13,101 nt of DNA, taken from assembly GCA_938015405.1 (NCBI GenBank), contig CALLPZ010000568.1, positions 1 to 13,101 of the forward strand, given 5' to 3'. Each line of letters starts with the position of its first letter. The stretch's first letter is position 1. The position numbers and the translations under genes are program-made. Of the stretch, positions 1-7,184 are shown piece by piece. The notes beneath the pieces are model-generated. The model was given only the letters and a program-made list of their open reading frames with translations, searched no databases and had not been told where the DNA came from. This DNA is from an uncultured Pseudanabaenaceae cyanobacterium (lineage in GTDB: Bacteria; Cyanobacteriota; Cyanobacteriia; PCC-9006; JAAUQQ01).

Positions 1-28
1 TGGTGCCGCCTAATTACCCAACTGAACT

Positions 29-36
29 GCGATCGC
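29..36. repeat. HIP1 octamer (GCGATCGC)
   Basis: Exact GCGATCGC palindrome, the highly iterated palindrome found in very high number in many cyanobacterial genomes. Four more exact copies lie at 5855-5862 (tatD), 7240-7247 and 7761-7768 (hisD) and 10478-10485 (rhomboid gene). Its value here is as a taxonomic marker; no local function can be inferred. Confidence 0.9.
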
Positions 37-81
37 TCTACGGTTGAGAGCCAATACTTAAAAGTCGATCCTGCTCGAAGT

Positions 82-117
82 GAATTAACCGATGACTCGC
101 AAGACACCGGTTAATTC
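82..117. repeat. 10-bp inverted repeat in the spacer after rpoC1
   Basis: GAATTAACCG at 82-91 is the exact reverse complement of CGGTTAATTC at 108-117, with a 16-base loop. It begins 9 bases beyond the rpoC1 stop, in the spacer that should lead to rpoC2. No T-run follows the stem on the minus strand, so it does not look like an intrinsic terminator. It could be a processing or stability hairpin in the rpoBC1C2 mRNA, or chance. Confidence 0.5.
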
Positions 118-126
118 CATCACTCC

Positions 127-2001
127 CTAATTGACCAAAACGTCATGGATGGTCTTGTTGAGGATGCTTCTCCCCGCTGTCGTCAACACATACTGAGACA
201 AAACATTGCCCTCGGCATCTTCACGTGTGCGGCGCTTCTCATAGACCTTCGTGATTGAACCATCGTCATTGGTTGTCACTTCAGTGGGCTCACCCTCATC
301 AGAATCTTGTTCAACAGGGCCATCAAACCGCACCCAGACATAGGCGTGGAGATCGATTTGGTCCTGTTCGTAGGCCATGATGGCATCGTTCATCGAGCCA
401 TAGTAACGACCTGCACCCTTCTGTTTTGTAGGATTGTGAACACTGAGGTAATAGCAACCCAAGACCATATCCTGACTAGGCGTGATGATTGGAGAGCCCG
501 TTGCAGGAGACAGAACGTTGTTAGAAGCCAGCATCAACAGGCGAGCTTCTGACTGAGACTCCAGAGACAAAGGCACGTGAACCGCCATCTGGTCACCATC
601 AAAGTCAGCGTTAAACGCTGGGCAGACCAAAGGATGCAGCTGAATCGCGCGGCCTGGAACCAAGATGGGCTCAAATGCCTGAATGCCCAAGCGGTGAAGC
701 GTTGGAGCTCGGTTGAGCATCACGGGGTGGCCATCAATCACTTCTTCCAGAACTTCCCAAACAACGGGATCAGTACGCTGAATGAGTTTCTTAGCTGCCT
801 TAATGTTGTTGACCAAGCCTTGACGAATCAAGCGGTGAATAACGAAAGGCTGGAATAGCTCAATCGCCATCTCCCGAGGCAAACCGCACTGGTGAATTTT
901 GAGGTTCGGACCCACCACGATGACAGAACGACCGGAGTAGTCAACACGCTTACCCAGCAAGTTCTGACGGAAACGACCCTGCTTACCTTCAATAATGTCG
1001 GAGAGGGATTTGAGGGGACGATTATTCGCACCCACAACCGTGCGGCCACGGCGACCGTTATCGATCAGAGCGTCAACCGCCTCTTGGAGCATCCGCTTCT
1101 CGTTGCGGACAATAATCTCCGGAGCCAGGATTTCTTGGAGACGAGCCAAGCGGTTATTGCGGTTAATGACTCGACGATAGAGGTCATTCAAGTCAGAGGT
1201 TGCAAAGCGGCCACCATCCAACTGCACCATCGGACGCAGGTCGGGCGGAATCACCGGAATATATTGCAACACCATCCAATCAGGGCGGGAGCCTGTTGCA
1301 ATAAAGTTATCAATCACCCGAAGGCGCTTGATCAATTTGGCTCGCTTCTGACCTTTGGAAACAGCAATGGTTTCGCGTAGCTGCTCAGCTTCGGTGTCCA
1401 GGTCCAAATCCTGGAGCAGGCGCTGCAATGCTTCCGCGCCAATGCCAACCTCAATGCCTTCCAAGGTGGAATCTTCGGAGTAAATCTGCTCCTCCAGTTC
1501 CATCCACTGGTCTTCATTCAGCAGTTGCTTATGCTGCAACTCAGGATGGTTGCCTGCATCCAACACAACGTAGGAGTTGAAGTAAACAATCTGCTCAACA
1601 TCGCGCAAAGGCATGTCGAGAATGATCGCTATGTAGCTAGGGATGCCCTTGAGGTACCAAACGTGAGCCACTGGAGCAGCCAGTTTGATATAGCCCATGC
1701 GGTGGCGACGAACCCGTGACTCCGTCACCTCGACGCCACAACGCTCACAAACAATGCCCCGGTGGCGCACCCGCTTGTACTTACCGCAATGGCATTCCCA
1801 ATCCTTAGCAGGGCCAAAAATCTTTTCGCAAAACAAGCCATCCATCTCGGGCTTGAGTGTGCGGTAGTTGATCGTCTCAGGCTTCGTTACCTCACCCACG
1901 ATATTGCCGTTGGGCTGGGTTCTTTCACCCCACTGGCGAATTCGCTCAGGGGAGGCAAGTCCAATTTTGACGTAATCAAACCGTTGTTCTAGCTTTGCCA
2001 T
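127..2001 (-). CDS. rpoC1: DNA-directed RNA polymerase gamma subunit (RpoC1)
   Basis: Encodes the N-terminal part of beta', which cyanobacteria make as a separate gamma subunit that assembles with alpha, beta, RpoC2 and omega. The 624-residue length is normal for the cyanobacterial protein. Visible landmarks, numbered from the chosen start, are a zinc-binding cysteine set (C70, C72, C85, C88), the conserved block NLLGKRVDYSGRSV near 347-360, and the catalytic NADFDGDQ motif near 464-471 with its three Mg-binding aspartates. The start at 2001 (MAKLEQRF) is preferred over the ATG at 2010, because AAAGGA lies 9 bases before 2001 but directly abuts 2010. A charged stretch rich in D and E lies near the C-terminus (about 560-600). 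The gene follows rpoB after 177 bases with no clear promoter between them, so it is probably cotranscribed with rpoB and with rpoC2 outside the window. Confidence 0.98.
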   Translation of the reverse strand: MAKLEQRFDYVKIGLASPERIRQWGERTQPNGNIVGEVTKPETINYRTLKPEMDGLFCEKIFGPAKDWECHCGKYKRVRHRGIVCERCGVEVTESRVRRHRMGYIKLAAPVAHVWYLKGIPSYIAIILDMPLRDVEQIVYFNSYVVLDAGNHPELQHKQLLNEDQWMELEEQIYSEDSTLEGIEVGIGAEALQRLLQDLDLDTEAEQLRETIAVSKGQKRAKLIKRLRVIDNFIATGSRPDWMVLQYIPVIPPDLRPMVQLDGGRFATSDLNDLYRRVINRNNRLARLQEILAPEIIVRNEKRMLQEAVDALIDNGRRGRTVVGANNRPLKSLSDIIEGKQGRFRQNLLGKRVDYSGRSVIVVGPNLKIHQCGLPREMAIELFQPFVIHRLIRQGLVNNIKAAKKLIQRTDPVVWEVLEEVIDGHPVMLNRAPTLHRLGIQAFEPILVPGRAIQLHPLVCPAFNADFDGDQMAVHVPLSLESQSEARLLMLASNNVLSPATGSPIITPSQDMVLGCYYLSVHNPTKQKGAGRYYGSMNDAIMAYEQDQIDLHAYVWVRFDGPVEQDSDEGEPTEVTTNDDGSITKVYEKRRTREDAEGNVLSQYVLTTAGRSILNKTIHDVLVN

Positions 2002-2010
2002 TGGGCGCAT

Positions 2011-2016
2011 TCCTTT
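2011..2016 (-). promoter_or_regulatory. Ribosome binding site deciding the rpoC1 start
   Basis: On the minus strand this reads AAAGGA. It ends 9 bases before the ATG at 2001, a good distance, but touches the ATG at 2010. This favours initiation at MAKLEQRF over MRPMAKLEQRF. Confidence 0.65.
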
Positions 2017-2137
2017 CTGGTAGCGTTCGAGGGGCGAAGGACAAGAGCAAGCAAGCTCCGACAGTCAGTCGCCAAATAAAAATTGCGTTATGGGGAAGGC
2101 TGTAACGACAAGCAGCCATTTGTATTGCTAAAGCTTG

Positions 2138-2170
2138 TGAGGTTGCAGCCTTTCGTAGACCACAACCTCA
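2138..2170. repeat. 8-bp inverted repeat in the rpoB-rpoC1 spacer
   Basis: TGAGGTTG (2138-2145) pairs with CAACCTCA (2163-2170) across a 17-base loop, starting 8 bases beyond the rpoB stop. No U-tract follows on the minus strand, so termination is not indicated. The rest of the 177-base spacer shows only short, weak dyads, such as GGCTG/CAGCC at 2098-2102 and 2113-2117. Confidence 0.35.
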
Positions 2171-2178
2171 GCAACGGC

Positions 2179-5100
2179 CTAAGCCTCCGGAGCAGCTTCC
2201 TCGCGAGGGGCAATCGATTCATAGGTCGGACGAGAAGGAGCACGGCGATTGCTCACATCCACCATCAGATCGACCTCAGTGTCCTGATCATTTCCATCCA
2301 TGCTGGTGTCCAGCTTGTGAACCGCGATGTCCAAGCACAGGGACTGCAATTCCCGCATAAGAACCTTGAAGGACTCAGGTGTACCCGGTTTAGGAATGGC
2401 CTTGCCCTTAACGATCGCATTCAAGGCTTCATTACGGCCCTGCATATCGTCAGACTTCACCGTCAACAGTTCCTGCAAGGTGTAAGCCGCACCGAATGCC
2501 TCCAGCGCCCACACTTCCATCTCACCGAAGCGCTGACCACCCTGCTGAGCTTTACCACCCAGAGGCTGCTGGGTCACCAAGGAGTAAGGACCAGTAGAAC
2601 GGGCGTGGATCTTATCGTCCGCCATGTGAACCAGCTTGAGCATGTAGGCACGGCCCACCGTCACAGCTTGGTCAAATGGCTCACCGGTACGACCGTCATA
2701 GAGCTGGATTTTTCCAGGATTATCTTTGTCGAAAACCCAATCATTTCCAGTCCGCTTGCGCGCAGCTTCCAGCTTTGCATTCACTGACAGGCGAGATGCC
2801 TCTGCACCGTGCATCTCATCAAACGGCGTGAGCTTAAAGCGGGTGTTGAGATTATCACCAGCCCAACCCAGCAGACACTCAAAGACCTGACCCACGTTCA
2901 TACGGGAAGGTACACCCAGGGGGTTGAGTGCGATGTCTAGCGGCGTACCGTCGGGCAGATAAGGCATGTCCTGCACCGGCAGAATCCGGGAAATAATTCC
3001 CTTGTTACCGTGACGGCCTGCCATCTTATCGCCGACTTGAATCTTGCGTTTCTGAGCCACATAAACGCGGACTACCATGTTGGCACCCGGTGGAAGCTCA
3101 TCGCCTTGCTCACGGGTAAAGACGCGAACGTCTACAACACGACCTTTCTCGCCATTGGGAACTCGCAGGGAGTTATCACGAACATCGCGGGCTTTCTCAC
3201 CAAAAATGGCGCGTAGCAGTTTCTCTTCAGGGGGTTGGTCTGACTCACCCTTGGGTGTGACCTTACCCACCAAGATGTCACCAGCATCAACCCAAGCACC
3301 CACGCGGATGACGCCCTGCTCATCGAGCTGGCGCAGGGAGTCTTCGCCGACGTTAGGAATCTCACGGGTGATTTCTTCAGGGCCAAGTTTGGTCTGGCGA
3401 GCCTCAATCTCAAACTTCTCAATGTGAATTGAGGTGTAGACGTCCTCACGGACCAGGCGTTCGCTAATGAGGATAGCGTCCTCGTAGTTGTAGCCCTCCC
3501 AAGGCATATAGGCCACGAGTACGTTCTGACCTAGGGCCAGTTCGCCACCTTCAGTTGCTGAGCCATCAGCTAGCACCTGACCGACTTCAACCTCATCCCC
3601 TTCAAAAGCAAGGGGACGCTGATTTAAGCAAGTGTCCTGGTTAGAGCGCTGATACTTTTGCAGCGGATAGACGATTTGCTCGCCTTTGTCGCTCATGACG
3701 ACAACGCGATCGGCATCCACTTGAGTTACACGACCCGGCGTGCGGCTGACGATGACCATACCGGAGTCACGAGCAGCTTGGGCCTCGAGACCGGTGCCAA
3801 CCAAAGGACGCTCTGGACGCAATAGAGGCACCGCTTGGCGCTGCATGTTTGATCCCATCAGAGCGCGGTTAGCGTCATCGTGCTCAAGGAAGGGAATCAG
3901 CGAGGTCGCCACAGAAATAATCTGCACCGGTGAGACCGCAACGAAGTCAACCTGATCAGGCGTCGTAGTTGTGAAGTCTTGGCGGTAACGAACCGGAATG
4001 CTGTCACCTTGGATGTAGCCTTCTGCATCGGTAGTGATGTCTCCCGGTGCAACGCGCAGGTCATCTTCCTCATCTGCTGTCATGTAGACAGAGGGAAGAT
4101 CGAGGCGAACGCGACCGTTTTCAACCTTACGGAAGGGGGTCTCAATAAAGCCGTAGGGGTTCACTTTGGCGTGAGTAGCCAAGGAACCGATCAGTCCAGC
4201 ATTAGGACCTTCAGGCGTTTCAATCGGACAAATGCGACCGTAGTGAGAGGGGTGAATATCTCGCACTGCAAAACCCGCACGCTCACGGGTCAAACCACCA
4301 GGGCCAAGGGCGCTGAGACGGCGCTTGTGAGTCAGCTCAGCCAGAGGGTTGGTCTGGTCCATGAACTGGGAAAGCTGGGAGGAACCAAAGAACTCCTTAA
4401 TGGCTGCCACCAAAGGTTTGGGGTTCACCAACGACGCAGGCGTTAGAGAATCGGAGTCCGACACCGTCATGCGCTCACGGATGATGCGCTCCAAACGGTT
4501 GAGGCCCACACGAACCTGGTTCTGCAACAGCTCGCCCACGGAGCGAACGCGACGGTTACCCAAGTGGTCAATGTCATCGACGTTACCGATGTCAAATTCC
4601 AGATTAATCAGGTAATCGATGGAAGCCAGGATATCTTGAGGGGTCAAGACGCGGGTGGTGTCAGGCACCGTTAGGCGGAGCTTACGGTTGATCTTGTAGC
4701 GACCAACGCGGCCGAGGTCATAGCGCTTGGGATCAAAGAAACGAGACTCCAGCAATTGCAGACCACCGGACACCGTTGGAGGCTCACCAGGACGCAACTT
4801 GCGATAGAGCTCGAGCAGCGCATCCTCTTCGTTAAACTGCCCTTCCTTCTCAATCGTCTTTTGGAAGTACTCGGGGTGACGCATAGCGTCAAAGATTTCG
4901 TTATCGCTAAGACCGATCGCCTTCAGCAACACCTGAGCAGACAACTTACGGGTCTTATCAATACGAACCCAGACTAAGTCGTTCTTATCAGTCTCAAACT
5001 TCAACCAAGCGCCACGGTTGGGAATTAGGCTTGCGTTATAAGTACGACGACCATGCTTATCCGTCTCAGACTTGTAGTAGACCCCCGGGCTACGCACGAT

Positions 5101-5481
5101 CTGATTAACGATGACTCGCTCAGCACCGTTAATAATGAAGGTGCCACGCTCAGTCATCAGGGGCAGGTCACCAATAAAGACCTCCTGCTCCTTAATTTCA
5201 CCGTTCTCTTTATTGATCAAACGTGTAGGAACGTAAAGTTGAACGGCATAGGTCCCGTCCCGTCGCTTAGCTTCATCAACGTCATATTTCGGACGCTTGA
5301 GCTTGTAGTCTTTACCTAGGAAGTGAAGCTCTAGCTTCCCGGTATAATCCGTAATAGGTGAAAAGCTCTCCAGCTCTTCAATCAAGCCTTCTTGCAAAAA
5401 CCAGCGAAAACTTGCTCGCTGGATCTCAACCATGTCTGGGAGAACAAAAGCAGCGGGGGCAACGGTGATCTGATCAGTCAT
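2179..5481 (-). CDS. rpoB: DNA-directed RNA polymerase beta subunit (RpoB)
   Basis: Beta subunit of the cytoplasmic RNA polymerase core, forming one side of the active-site cleft. The 1100 residues match the shorter cyanobacterial beta subunits. The start is the ATG at 5481 (MTDQITVAP), with AGGAGA a few bases upstream; a GTG at 5502 would add seven residues but has no comparable site. Visible landmarks include the rifampicin region (about 367-397), containing SQLSQFMDQTNPLAELTHKR and SALGPGGL, then YGRICPIETPEGPN, and the late GDKMAGRHGNKG block (about 817-828). The rifampicin-region positions equivalent to E. coli D516, H526 and S531 carry D, H and S, the usual susceptible-type residues. 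The tail is short and rich in alanine and glutamate. It lies 175 bases behind tatD and ahead of rpoC1. Confidence 0.99.
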   Translation of the reverse strand: MTDQITVAPAAFVLPDMVEIQRASFRWFLQEGLIEELESFSPITDYTGKLELHFLGKDYKLKRPKYDVDEAKRRDGTYAVQLYVPTRLINKENGEIKEQEVFIGDLPLMTERGTFIINGAERVIVNQIVRSPGVYYKSETDKHGRRTYNASLIPNRGAWLKFETDKNDLVWVRIDKTRKLSAQVLLKAIGLSDNEIFDAMRHPEYFQKTIEKEGQFNEEDALLELYRKLRPGEPPTVSGGLQLLESRFFDPKRYDLGRVGRYKINRKLRLTVPDTTRVLTPQDILASIDYLINLEFDIGNVDDIDHLGNRRVRSVGELLQNQVRVGLNRLERIIRERMTVSDSDSLTPASLVNPKPLVAAIKEFFGSSQLSQFMDQTNPLAELTHKRRLSALGPGGLTRERAGFAVRDIHPSHYGRICPIETPEGPNAGLIGSLATHAKVNPYGFIETPFRKVENGRVRLDLPSVYMTADEEDDLRVAPGDITTDAEGYIQGDSIPVRYRQDFTTTTPDQVDFVAVSPVQIISVATSLIPFLEHDDANRALMGSNMQRQAVPLLRPERPLVGTGLEAQAARDSGMVIVSRTPGRVTQVDADRVVVMSDKGEQIVYPLQKYQRSNQDTCLNQRPLAFEGDEVEVGQVLADGSATEGGELALGQNVLVAYMPWEGYNYEDAILISERLVREDVYTSIHIEKFEIEARQTKLGPEEITREIPNVGEDSLRQLDEQGVIRVGAWVDAGDILVGKVTPKGESDQPPEEKLLRAIFGEKARDVRDNSLRVPNGEKGRVVDVRVFTREQGDELPPGANMVVRVYVAQKRKIQVGDKMAGRHGNKGIISRILPVQDMPYLPDGTPLDIALNPLGVPSRMNVGQVFECLLGWAGDNLNTRFKLTPFDEMHGAEASRLSVNAKLEAARKRTGNDWVFDKDNPGKIQLYDGRTGEPFDQAVTVGRAYMLKLVHMADDKIHARSTGPYSLVTQQPLGGKAQQGGQRFGEMEVWALEAFGAAYTLQELLTVKSDDMQGRNEALNAIVKGKAIPKPGTPESFKVLMRELQSLCLDIAVHKLDTSMDGNDQDTEVDLMVDVSNRRAPSRPTYESIAPREEAAPEA

Positions 5482-5484
5482 GCG

Positions 5485-5490
5485 TCTCCT
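5485..5490 (-). promoter_or_regulatory. Ribosome binding site of rpoB
   Basis: Reads AGGAGA on the minus strand, with three bases before the ATG at 5481. It is the strongest Shine-Dalgarno match on the minus strand of the window and fixes the rpoB start against the GTG at 5502. Confidence 0.7.
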
Positions 5491-5521
5491 CGAACGGGTC
5501 ACGCCTAGCGCGACCCCAAAT

Positions 5522-5551
5522 ATTACAGCAACGTGGGCACTACTTCAACAA
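5522..5551 (-). promoter_or_regulatory. Candidate rpoB promoter
   Basis: On the minus strand, TTGTTG (5546-5551) and TGTAAT (5522-5527) are separated by 18 bases, a reasonable match to a group-1 sigma promoter. Transcription would begin roughly 35 bases before the rpoB ATG. This would let rpoB-rpoC1 be transcribed apart from rpsT-tatD. It is inferred from sequence only, and read-through from tatD is equally possible. Confidence 0.35.
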
Positions 5552-5557
5552 CCCAGC

Positions 5558-5575
5558 AAAGTCAAGCTTGACTTT
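5558..5575. promoter_or_regulatory. Perfect 18-bp palindrome upstream of rpoB
   Basis: AAAGTCAAGCTTGACTTT is its own exact reverse complement. It lies in the tatD-rpoB gap, its near edge 76 bases before the rpoB start and just upstream of the candidate -35. Each half contains TTGACT, close to a -35 hexamer. A loop-free palindrome of this length is more typical of a site for a dimeric DNA-binding protein than of an RNA hairpin. No binding protein can be named. Confidence 0.5.
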
Positions 5576-5656
5576 ACCGACTCATCTGCGCCTATGGCGG
5601 CGTAGTTGTCCCGAAGAACATAGAGAGATGTATTAAGGGATCAACCCTAAAGCGCC

Positions 5657-6484
5657 TCAGGTGGCGGATGGTTCCAAGGCTGGCAGATTGAATAAGTCAA
5701 AAGCATTTTGAGTCGTCTGCTGAGCAAGTTCTTCAAGCGACACCCCGCGAAGTGATGCAACCTGGGCTGCCACATGGGCAACAAACGCAGGCTCGTTGCG
5801 CTTGCCTCGCTTAGGGACCGGGGCAAGAAAAGGACAATCGGTTTCCACCAGCAGGCGATCGCTGGGAACCATACGAGCTGAAGCTTGAATTTGCTCAGCT
5901 TTCTTAAACGTGACCGTGCCACTAAAACTGATAAAAAACCCTTGATCTAAGAACCATTGAGTCTCCTCTGGCGTCCCCCCCCAGCAATGCATCACCCCAG
6001 TCGCAACAGATTGACCAGAGGCTCGTCGTGATTGCTGAAATTGAGCAAGCTCATCCGCCATCGCCGTCGCGGCATCACGACAGTGGATGATCACGGGAAG
6101 ACCCAAGTCCGCTGCAATCTCTAGCTGGGCACGCAGCGCTATTTTCTGCAGCTCAACGGAATCAGACTTGAAGAAGTCCAACCCCGTCTCCCCAATCGCC
6201 ACGACCCGAGGGTCTGACTGAGCAAGCTGGCGAATCTGTGCAGCAGAGCTTTCTCCCCACTGGTCCACATCCAAAGGATGCAAACCGATCGCAAAACTCA
6301 CCTCAGGGAAGCGATCTGCCACGCGACGCATCGCTTCGAATTCGCTCGGCTCTACGCAGGAATGCACCAATCGCGACACACCAGCTTCTCGCCAACGCAC
6401 GGCAACCGCCTCCAGGTCCTCCTGAAAGCGGTCAAAGGCAATATGCACATGGGTGTCAACCAACAGCGGGGGAGCAGGTTGCAC
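5657..6484 (-). CDS. tatD: TatD-family metal-dependent hydrolase (DNase)
   Basis: Member of the TatD amidohydrolase-superfamily nucleases, cytoplasmic TIM-barrel enzymes with a two-metal site that act as 3'-5' DNases or deoxyribonucleases. All expected ligands are present, numbered from the GTG at 6484: H12 and H14 in DTHVHI, E99 in GETGLD, H134 in IIHCRDA, H166 in MHCWGG and D216 in ETDCPFLAP, plus the GLHP signature at 67-70. The length of 275 residues is slightly above the usual 255-265. No ATG is available. GTG at 6484 is chosen because TAGGT lies about 7 bases upstream; a TTG at 6490 would add two residues, and the frame is closed by a stop just before it. The gene follows rpsT after about 90 bases, and the two are probably cotranscribed. 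Confidence 0.95.
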   Translation of the reverse strand: MQPAPPLLVDTHVHIAFDRFQEDLEAVAVRWREAGVSRLVHSCVEPSEFEAMRRVADRFPEVSFAIGLHPLDVDQWGESSAAQIRQLAQSDPRVVAIGETGLDFFKSDSVELQKIALRAQLEIAADLGLPVIIHCRDAATAMADELAQFQQSRRASGQSVATGVMHCWGGTPEETQWFLDQGFFISFSGTVTFKKAEQIQASARMVPSDRLLVETDCPFLAPVPKRGKRNEPAFVAHVAAQVASLRGVSLEELAQQTTQNAFDLFNLPALEPSAT

Positions 6485-6575
6485 AATCAATACCTATCGA
6501 GCAAAGGGGTTATCACAAGCGACCAAGACCGAATTTGGCATAGCCGCTTAGAGCCAAAACCAACCGAGGCTAAGC

Positions 6576-6875
6576 CTAGGCGTTGTAAGGTTCAACCTTT
6601 GCTTTGAAGAGCTTCGCAATATTGGACTTCTTGTTAGCCCCCGTGTTTTTGTGATAGACCCCACGCTTAACGGCCTTATCGATCTTGCTATAGACAGCAG
6701 ACATGCGGTCCTGCACAGTCTTCTTCGCATCATCACCGGGCTCGGCGACGTAAGCCTCAACCGCAGACAAATAATGCTTGGTCAGGGTTTTCACCGCAGA
6801 CCGATAGGACTTGTTACGCAGACGGTTACGCTCAGCGATTTGAATACGCTTCTGAGCAGATTTAATGTTTGCCAC
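6576..6875 (-). CDS. rpsT: 30S ribosomal protein S20
   Basis: Small basic primary 16S rRNA-binding protein of the 30S body. The sequence ANIKSAQKRIQIAERNRLRNKSY directly after the start is the S20 signature, and the C-terminus (GVYHKNTGANKKSNIAKLF) is equally typical. The GTG at 6875 gives 99 residues, the family's usual size, with the alanine and asparagine that normally follow the S20 start. An ATG at 6908 would add 11 untypical residues and lies at or ahead of the transcription start expected from the candidate promoter. A weak AGAAG precedes the GTG. It is the first gene of the rpsT-tatD(-rpoB-rpoC1) group and diverges from hisD. Confidence 0.97.
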   Translation of the reverse strand: MANIKSAQKRIQIAERNRLRNKSYRSAVKTLTKHYLSAVEAYVAEPGDDAKKTVQDRMSAVYSKIDKAVKRGVYHKNTGANKKSNIAKLFKAKVEPYNA

Positions 6876-6911
6876 AGTTTCTTCTAAGTCTTGACGCTCT
6901 ACCAGCATTTC

Positions 6912-6917
6912 ATTATG
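6912..6917 (-). promoter_or_regulatory. Candidate extended -10 element of the rpsT promoter
   Basis: On the minus strand this reads CATAAT preceded by TGG, an extended -10 pattern. The -35 region is weak. Transcription would start near 6905, giving a leader of about 30 bases before the GTG at 6875 and supporting that start over the ATG at 6908. Confidence 0.4.
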
Positions 6918-6991
6918 CCATGGGTCTGCACGTCTCGACAGTGGCCTCGCAATATCAAGGTTTAGAGATCTATATCTAAGCCCATCGAAAG

Positions 6992-7030
6992 AACCTGTTG
7001 CTCTAACCGTTATCAGGGCAACAACAGGTT
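6992..7030. repeat. 9-bp inverted repeat between rpsT and hisD
   Basis: AACCTGTTG (6992-7000) is the exact reverse complement of CAACAGGTT (7022-7030), with a 21-base interval. It lies about 75 bases upstream of the candidate rpsT promoter and 155 bases before the hisD start. It could be an operator for either gene or a stem in an hisD leader RNA. Nothing in the sequence decides between these. Confidence 0.45.
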
Positions 7031-7184
7031 TCTACATCCCCAGAAGAATCAAGTTAAGCTTGTAGTTGTATAGGTCTTAATGCGAAGAGAATTCGCCACA
7101 GCCGAATAGTTGCGTTTGCACGCGGTTGTTTGGATTCTGTATCAATGCCCTAACTGTTTCTTCCGATTTTCCAACCCTACCGCC

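Larger units (their letters stand above)
6876..7184. other. Divergent intergenic region between rpsT and hisD
   Basis: A 309-base gap that must hold the control signals for both rpsT and hisD. It contains the candidate rpsT -10 at 6912-6917, a 9-bp inverted repeat spanning 6992-7030, an AT-rich patch at 6971-6980 and a 5-bp dyad at 7091-7107. The hisD reading frame stays open upstream to a TTG at 7110, but that extension does not resemble HisD. I find no tRNA or convincing additional gene here, and no good promoter match for hisD. Confidence 0.6.

Noticed and set aside
892..1380. Open 162-codon plus-strand frame
   Set aside because: It is antisense to the conserved centre of rpoC1, with no motif or ribosome binding site.
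2083..2787. Open 234-codon plus-strand frame
   Set aside because: It lies almost wholly antisense to the 3' end of rpoB, has no recognisable domain, and is explained by the codon bias of rpoB on the opposite strand.
6876..6908. ATG at 6908 as the rpsT start
   Set aside because: It would add 11 residues not seen at S20 N-termini, and the likely -10 element at 6912-6917 puts the transcript start at or after this ATG.
7110..7184. 25-codon upstream extension of hisD
   Set aside because: The extension begins at TTG, is rich in Cys, Phe and Trp, and precedes an ATG that gives exactly the normal HisD length.
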